Shown here: piece after piece, positions 14,626 to 19,175 of the stretch
Numbering within the stretch: position 1 is the stretch's first letter
Layout: each line of letters starts with the position of its first letter
DNA from: an uncultured Devosia sp.
Lineage (GTDB): Bacteria; Pseudomonadota; Alphaproteobacteria; Rhizobiales; Devosiaceae
Assembly: GCF_946479885.1 (NCBI RefSeq)
Contig: NZ_CAMLHM010000064.1
Span: 1 to 19,175 of the forward strand
DNA: 19,175 nt
Direction of reading: 5' to 3'
Program-made: the position numbers and the translations under genes
The notes under the pieces: generated by a model
Databases searched by the model: none
Told to the model about the DNA's origin: nothing
Seen by the model: the letters and a program-made list of their open reading frames with translations, nothing else

Positions 14626-15414
14626 CTAGCCGAAGCTTGCCAGCACTGGGAAAGTTTCGAGGAACCAATAGGATAGTCGCGTGAAATTGCCGGTTAGGAA
14701 CAGCACGCCGGTCAGCACCAGCAACCCACCCATCACCCGCTCGACCGTGTGAAGGTGCTTCTTGAACCCATGGAAAAACGCCAGGAACGGCCCGATGGCT
14801 ATGCCGGCCAGAAAGAACGGTACACCGAGACCCAGCGAATAGAGCCCCAGCAATCCCGCCCCTTCCCAGGCCGTGTCGCGGCTGGCGGCAACCGACAGCA
14901 CCGCCGCCAGCACCGGGCCGATGCAGGGTGTCCAGCCGATGGCAAAGGCCAGCCCGAGCAGGAACCCGCCCAGCGGGCCGCTCGCGGCGCCGGGGCCATT
15001 GTGGCGCAGCTGCCGGTCGAGGATGCCAATGCGATAGATGCCGAGGAAATGCAGGCCCATCGCGATGATGAGCACGCCGGCCACAGGCGTCAGGATGGGC
15101 AGCGCCTGCCGAAACGCCTGGCCGAAGGCCGTGGCGGTGGCACCCAGCGTCACGAAGACCACGGCAAAGCCAAGGATGAAGAACAGCGAGGTGACCGCCA
15201 CCCGCCGTTGCAGCGCCGCCGCACCGACATCATCGGCCCGCAGCTGCTCGAAGCTCGCCCCGCTCATATAGGTCAGGTAAGGCGGCACCAGCGGCAGCAC
15301 GCAGGGGCTGAGAAAGCTCAGCACCCCGGCGCCGAACACCAATGGCAGGGAAAATTCCAACAGGCCGACGCTCCGATTGCGCGGTTGTTCTATCGCGTCG
15401 CCACCACAAAGCAA
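14626..15414 (-). CDS. CcdA-type cytochrome c biogenesis / thiol-disulfide transport membrane protein
   Basis: Predicted 262 residues, mostly membrane-embedded with about six hydrophobic segments. Two conserved Cys lie in the family motifs: LSFLSPCVLPLVPPY (Cys38) and IGWTPCIGPVLAAVLS (Cys164). CcdA/DsbD-core proteins pass electrons from cytoplasmic thioredoxin across the membrane to periplasmic thiol proteins, supporting cytochrome c maturation or disulfide repair. The start is uncertain: ATG 15414 has a short-spaced AGGA, while a TTG at 15360 (LEFSLPLVFG) would trim 18 non-membrane residues. No thioredoxin-like partner or ccm gene is next to it. It follows the diguanylate cyclase gene by about 50 bases and may share its transcript. 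Confidence 0.9.
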   Translation of the reverse strand: MLCGGDAIEQPRNRSVGLLEFSLPLVFGAGVLSFLSPCVLPLVPPYLTYMSGASFEQLRADDVGAAALQRRVAVTSLFFILGFAVVFVTLGATATAFGQAFRQALPILTPVAGVLIIAMGLHFLGIYRIGILDRQLRHNGPGAASGPLGGFLLGLAFAIGWTPCIGPVLAAVLSVAASRDTAWEGAGLLGLYSLGLGVPFFLAGIAIGPFLAFFHGFKKHLHTVERVMGGLLVLTGVLFLTGNFTRLSYWFLETFPVLASFG

Positions 15415-15463
15415 TGCGTCCTATGTTCGCATCGCCCGTTTGTGATGGCGGCGCGCCAACCGG

Positions 15464-17392
15464 TCAGCTGGTCAGGCGGGCCCGGCTCTGCGCCGCGGCC
15501 GGTCGCCGCCCGCGCCCGATGATGCGCCTGGTGAAAACCCGGTCGCGACCCGCGGCTTTGGCGCCATAGAGGGCCTCGTCGGCCGCGCGCACCAGCTCCA
15601 GCGCGTCGCGGTAGAGGTTGTCCGGTAGATAGGTCGCCACGCCGACGCTGCAGGTCACATAACCGCGCTCACTGGCCGCGTGTGGCAGGCGTGCCTCTGC
15701 CAGTGCACGCCGGAAGCCCTCCGCCACCAGGTACGCCCCCTCTTCGTCGGTATTGGGGAGGATGGCCGCGAACTCCTCGCCCCCGTAACGGGCGGCCACA
15801 TCCGCCGGCCGCCTGAGGCTGGATTTCAGGTGCCGGCCGACCCCGCGGAGGCAGTCGTCACCGGCAAGATGCCCATGTTGGTCATTGTAGGATTTGAAGT
15901 GGTCCACATCGACCATCAGCAGGCTCAAGGGCTCGCGCGCCCGGGCGCTGCGCCGGACTTCCGATTCCAGCGTCTCGTCGAAGGCGCGACGGTTGAGAAG
16001 GTCGGTCAGGCCGTCAGTGACCACCAGGTGCTTGAGCTGATTGGTTGTCGTGTGCAGCGCCAGTTCCGCCAGCTTGATACGCGTCACGTCGGTGACCACG
16101 ACCATGGTGTGCCCGGTTTTGGTCGGCCGGGTGCGCACCTGCAGCCACCGGCCATCGGCCAGGTTGATCTCCTCCTCGCTTTCAACCCGAAGGTTGGCGA
16201 GGATATTCTCGATCCAGGCATCCGCCTCCTGCTGCGGCGCCGTAATCTGCTCGCCGGTCATGACCACCGCCAGCAGGATATCGCGCAGATAGGCACCGGG
16301 CTGCCGCAGATGGCCGGTATAGGGGAAGTAAGCCCGATACTGCTCGTTGCAGAACGACAGGCGTCCGTCGGCCTCGAACATCGCCAGGCCATCCGACATC
16401 TCCGTCAGGGCGTAGGACAGCGTATCGCGGTTTTCCACCAATTCGTGCCGCAACCGCTTGTCGGCGGTGACGTCGCGGGTCACCCCGGCCAGGCCGATAA
16501 CCCCTCCGCCGGCGTCATGCAGCGGCACTTTGGAGGTGGAGAACCAGTGTTCCCGTCCCTCTTCATCGGAAAACACTTCTTCGACGTCGAGCAGCTTCGT
16601 ATCCGCCGCCATCAGCGCTTGTTCGCTCGCGAACCAGGCCGCCGCCTGCTCGGCGTCCACCAGGTCGAAATCGGTCTTGCCGACCATCTCTTCGGGGCGG
16701 TCATAGCCGTGGAAGCGCGCCACCGAATTGTTGACCACGGCAAAGCGGCTCTGCCGATCCTTGATGTAATGAAGATCCGGGGTCTCGGCCATGGCCGCCG
16801 TCAGCAGATCGCGTTCGGCCGAGAAACGCCGCGCCTGCAGGAAGGCGAGGCTGGCAAACCACGTCGCTACGACGTTGAGGAAGGCCTGCGGCAGCGCCCC
16901 GTTGATCAGCAAAGGCTGCAACTCTGGCGGCCGCACGGCTATGAAGAGCGCTGTCAACGGAACCGCGCTCGCCGCGACACCCATTGCCAGCGCCGACCAC
17001 AGGGAAGGTTTCCGGCCGCGGAGCAACAGGCGGGCGCCAAGGCCGACCAGAGCAACCAGCACGATCAGTATGGCACCCGTGCGCGCCCCCGCGCCGCCCA
17101 TGGCAAGCCGGCAGACCAGCGCCATGGCGGCGGTAATGACGGCGGCCAGCGGACCGCCAAAAAAACCGGAAAGGGCCAGCAGGGTCGCGCGCAGGTCGAC
17201 ATACATGCCGGCCTCGATCTCCGCTGACATGAGCATGGTCGCAACGGCGCCCAGGCCCATCGTCACGCCGAAAATCGCGCTCCGCACCGCCCCATGTACA
17301 CCGCGCAACAGCGGGCGGGTCTGCGCCCATCCGAATACGAACAGGGTCACGACCGCGAGATTGCCGACCAGAATCTGCCAGGCGGAACTCAA
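15464..17392 (-). CDS. Membrane-bound diguanylate cyclase (5TM-PAS-PAS-GGDEF)
   Basis: Predicted 642 residues. Residues 1-190 hold several membrane helices of the 5TMR-LYT type, with the pattern YVDLRATLLALSGFFGGPLA and RLAMGGAGARTG. Two PAS-like domains follow (about 203-315 and 325-440), the first with DLHYIKDRQSRFAVVNN. The GGDEF domain (about 455-625) carries DGLTDLLNRR, DVDHFK and GGEEF at 537-541, so it should make cyclic-di-GMP from two GTP. RPAD at 528-531, five residues before GGEEF, is an intact inhibitory I-site, so product inhibition is expected. The start is a TTG at 17392, needed to keep the first membrane helix. No EAL domain is present. Confidence 0.92.
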   Translation of the reverse strand: MSSAWQILVGNLAVVTLFVFGWAQTRPLLRGVHGAVRSAIFGVTMGLGAVATMLMSAEIEAGMYVDLRATLLALSGFFGGPLAAVITAAMALVCRLAMGGAGARTGAILIVLVALVGLGARLLLRGRKPSLWSALAMGVAASAVPLTALFIAVRPPELQPLLINGALPQAFLNVVATWFASLAFLQARRFSAERDLLTAAMAETPDLHYIKDRQSRFAVVNNSVARFHGYDRPEEMVGKTDFDLVDAEQAAAWFASEQALMAADTKLLDVEEVFSDEEGREHWFSTSKVPLHDAGGGVIGLAGVTRDVTADKRLRHELVENRDTLSYALTEMSDGLAMFEADGRLSFCNEQYRAYFPYTGHLRQPGAYLRDILLAVVMTGEQITAPQQEADAWIENILANLRVESEEEINLADGRWLQVRTRPTKTGHTMVVVTDVTRIKLAELALHTTTNQLKHLVVTDGLTDLLNRRAFDETLESEVRRSARAREPLSLLMVDVDHFKSYNDQHGHLAGDDCLRGVGRHLKSSLRRPADVAARYGGEEFAAILPNTDEEGAYLVAEGFRRALAEARLPHAASERGYVTCSVGVATYLPDNLYRDALELVRAADEALYGAKAAGRDRVFTRRIIGRGRRPAAAQSRARLTS

Positions 17393-17558
17393 AGCACCTG
17401 CCCCTCGCTACTGTCCGGACCAGAGTAACCCGGAAGATTAGCTGGTCTCGTTCAATACCACTTAAGCCTTTTCCATTCCTAAATTAAAATACATCCATTG
17501 CCCGCTCCACTTGGTGGGCGGTGGTTTGCGAAAATTATTGCGGGGCGCTCCTGCCGCC

Positions 17559-17587
17559 TTGCCCCCTGCCGCATCCCGCCCTATAGC
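17559..17587 (+). promoter_or_regulatory. Candidate sigma70-type promoter for rpe
   Basis: TTGCCC (17559-17564) and TATAGC (17582-17587) are separated by exactly 17 bases; each matches the sigma70 hexamer at four of six positions. Transcription would begin near 17594, about 28 bases before the preferred rpe ATG. Confidence 0.4.
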
Positions 17588-17607
17588 ACCCACATCCCTG
17601 CCCGCCC

Positions 17608-17613
17608 GAGGTG
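17608..17613 (+). promoter_or_regulatory. Ribosome binding site that favours the second ATG of rpe
   Basis: GAGGTG at 17608-17613 is two bases from the ATG at 17616 but eight bases from the ATG at 17622. The second spacing is normal, so translation most likely begins at 17622. Confidence 0.6.
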
Positions 17614-17621
17614 CCATGCCC

Positions 17622-18302
17622 ATGACCACCCGACCCATCCGCATCGCCCCGTCCATCCTGTCGGCCGATTTCGCTCGGCTTGGCGACGAGGTGCGGGCCA
17701 TCGATGCCGCGGGTGCCGACTATATCCATGTTGACGTCATGGATGGTCACTTCGTGCCCAATATCAGCTTCGGCGCCGTGGTGATGAAGGCCATCCGCGC
17801 CGTGACCGCCAAGCCGTTCGACGTGCACCTGATGATTTCGCCGGCCGACGCCTATCTCGCCGATTTCGCCATAGGCGGCGCCGATATCATCACCGTTCAT
17901 GCCGAAGCCGGCCCGCATCTTCACCGCTCGCTGCAGGCCATCAGGGCGCTCGGCAAGAAGGCCGGCGTGGCGCTGAACCCGGCCACGCCAGTATCGGCCA
18001 TCCAGCACGTCATCGACGATGTCGACCTGGTGCTGGTCATGAGCGTCAATCCCGGCTTTGGCGGCCAGAGCTTCATCCCGGAATCGCTCAACAAGCTGCG
18101 CCAGGCCAGTGCCCTCATCGGCGGCCGGCCCATCGACCTCGAGGTCGATGGCGGCGTCACCGCCGACAATGCCCGCGCCATCGCCGATGCCGGCGCCAAC
18201 GTCCTCGTCGCCGGCTCATCGATCTATGCCGGCAATGACAGCACCACCTATGCCAGCCGCATCGCCGCCATTCGCGACGCAGCCACCAGCCGCCTAGCCT
18301 GA
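17622..18302 (+). CDS. rpe: Ribulose-phosphate 3-epimerase
   Basis: Predicted 226 residues starting [17 protein letters not shown]; an in-frame ATG two codons upstream has too short a Shine-Dalgarno spacing. It interconverts ribulose-5-phosphate and xylulose-5-phosphate in the pentose phosphate and Calvin pathways, in the cytosol. The metal and catalytic residues of the TIM barrel are visible: His36 and Asp38 in [12 protein letters not shown], His69 in DVHLM and Asp176 in EVDGGV. The flexible loop [12 protein letters not shown] (140-151) and the phosphate-binding GSSIY (198-202) are intact. purB follows after 31 bases on the same strand and may be co-transcribed. No Calvin-cycle gene is visible here. 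Confidence 0.95.
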   Translation: MTTRPIRIAPSILSADFARLGDEVRAIDAAGADYIHVDVMDGHFVPNISFGAVVMKAIRAVTAKPFDVHLMISPADAYLADFAIGGADIITVHAEAGPHLHRSLQAIRALGKKAGVALNPATPVSAIQHVIDDVDLVLVMSVNPGFGGQSFIPESLNKLRQASALIGGRPIDLEVDGGVTADNARAIADAGANVLVAGSSIYAGNDSTTYASRIAAIRDAATSRLA

Positions 18303-18333
18303 TTCACTTTCTGAACCCGAAAGCCCTAAGCCC

Positions 18334-19175
18334 ATGATTCCGCGCTATTCCCGCCCTGAAATGGTCAGCATCTGGTCGGCTGAGACCCGCTTTGCCATCT
18401 GGTTCGAGATCGAGGCGCACGCCACCACCAAACTGGGTGAACTCGGCGTCGTGCCAAAGGCCGCGGCGCAGAACATCTGGGACGTCATGAACGCCCGCAA
18501 GGCCGACAAGGGCGACTACGGCTTCGACGTTGCGCGCATCGACGAGATCGAGCGCACCACCAAGCATGACGTCATCGCCTTCCTGACCCACCTCAGCGAG
18601 ATCGTCGGCCCCGACGCCCGCTTCGTGCATCAGGGCATGACGAGCTCGGACATTCTCGACACCACGCTGTCGGTGCAGATGGCCCGCGCCGCCGATCTGC
18701 TGATCGCTGATGTGGATGCCCTGCTCGCTGCGCTCAAGCGCCGCGCCTTCGAGCACAAGGACACCATCACCATCGGTCGCAGCCACGGCATCCATGCCGA
18801 GCCGACCACTTTCGGCGTCAAGCTCGCCGAGGCCTATGCCGAGTTCACCCGCAATCGCGCCCGCCTCGTCGCGGCCCGTGCCGAGATCGCCACGGCCGCC
18901 ATCTCCGGCGCCATCGGCTCCTTCGCCAATATCGACCCGCAGGTCGAGGAATACGTCGCCGAAAAGCTTGGCCTGAGCATCGAGCCGGTCTCGACCCAGG
19001 TCATCCCGCGTGATCGTCACGCCATGTTCTTTGCCACGCTGGGCGTCGTCGCCAGCTCCATCGAGCGCGTCGCCATCGAGATCCGCCACCTGCAGCGCAC
19101 CGAAGTGCTCGAAGCCGAGGAGTTCTTCTCCCCCGGCCAGAAGGGCTCGTCGGCCATGCCGCACAAGCGCAACCC
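18334..19175 (+). CDS. purB: Adenylosuccinate lyase, 3' end outside the window
   Basis: The frame opens at ATG 18334 (MIPRYSRPEMVSIWSAETRF) and stays open to the window edge, giving 280 complete codons of a protein that normally has about 430-440 residues. TTKHDV (75-80), TSSDILDT (103-110), RSHGIHAEPTTFG (149-161) and the fumarate-lyase signature GSSAMPHKRN (271-280) identify PurB. The enzyme acts twice in purine synthesis, releasing fumarate from SAICAR and from adenylosuccinate. No strong Shine-Dalgarno is visible before the ATG. It sits 31 bases after rpe. Confidence 0.95.
   Translation, partial: MIPRYSRPEMVSIWSAETRFAIWFEIEAHATTKLGELGVVPKAAAQNIWDVMNARKADKGDYGFDVARIDEIERTTKHDVIAFLTHLSEIVGPDARFVHQGMTSSDILDTTLSVQMARAADLLIADVDALLAALKRRAFEHKDTITIGRSHGIHAEPTTFGVKLAEAYAEFTRNRARLVAARAEIATAAISGAIGSFANIDPQVEEYVAEKLGLSIEPVSTQVIPRDRHAMFFATLGVVASSIERVAIEIRHLQRTEVLEAEEFFSPGQKGSSAMPHKRN

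Larger units (their letters stand above)
17393..17621. other. Divergent control region between the diguanylate cyclase and rpe genes
   Basis: A gap of 229 bases containing an AT-rich island (about 17460-17495, with a TAAATTAAAATA run) that stands out from the GC-rich surroundings. It is a likely promoter area for the minus-strand cyclase gene, though no clear -35/-10 pair for that direction was found. The rpe-side promoter candidate is listed separately. Confidence 0.5.

Noticed and set aside
15680..17227. Plus-strand open frame of 515 codons opposite the diguanylate cyclase gene.
   Set aside because: The minus strand encodes clear PAS and GGDEF domains; the plus frame shows no recognisable domain and is a high-GC shadow.
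18304..19164. Minus-strand open frame of 286 codons at the right edge.
   Set aside because: The plus strand encodes PurB with its signature motifs; the minus frame is its antisense shadow.

Overview
The window reads as a chromosomal segment of a high-GC alphaproteobacterium, most likely of the order Hyphomicrobiales (Rhizobiales) and perhaps Devosia-like. Supporting signs are the adjacent map and radC genes, the neighbouring rpe and purB genes, a type III pantothenate kinase, a perfect GGAAC-N16-CGTT general-stress (EcfG-type) promoter, and housekeeping promoter candidates of the TTGRCGC/GCTA type. The genus is inferred from general resemblance only.

Left part (1-2211): the 3' end of a RibD_C/dihydrofolate-reductase-like gene; a minus-strand csbD-like stress gene with its own EcfG-type promoter and Rho-independent terminator; a plus-strand RluA pseudouridine synthase; and, converging on it, a minus-strand unit made of tRNA-Leu(UAA), a RidA-family protein and a small ASCH-like protein.

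Accessory island (about 2250-4450, minus strand): a 447-residue protein with a phage Mu gpF-like (MuF) N-terminus and a C-terminal region resembling a PD-(D/E)XK nuclease, joined by an ATGA overlap to a 242-residue-class protein of unknown family. This has the layout of an orphan MuF polymorphic toxin followed by its immunity gene. No other phage gene is present, and GC content falls sharply at the toxin tip. It is the most unusual part of the window.

Middle (4488-9922): a DHRS1-like short-chain dehydrogenase and a Tat/lipoprotein L,D-transpeptidase with an altered active-site motif, both minus strand. These are followed by a tightly overlapping plus-strand operon panB-coaX-coaBC-panC, which joins pantothenate synthesis to the first three steps from pantothenate to CoA (kinase, cysteine ligase, decarboxylase).

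Right part (9965-19175): gpt (xanthine-guanine phosphoribosyltransferase, TTG start); a palindromic intergenic repeat pair; a CinA-like molybdopterin-binding protein divergent from map-radC; a CelD/FemAB-like GNAT acetyltransferase; a CcdA-type thiol-disulfide transporter; a membrane-bound 5TM-PAS-PAS-GGDEF diguanylate cyclase; and rpe followed by purB, which runs off the right edge.

Most of the window is core metabolism and maintenance. No insertion sequence, CRISPR array, integrase or rRNA gene was seen.
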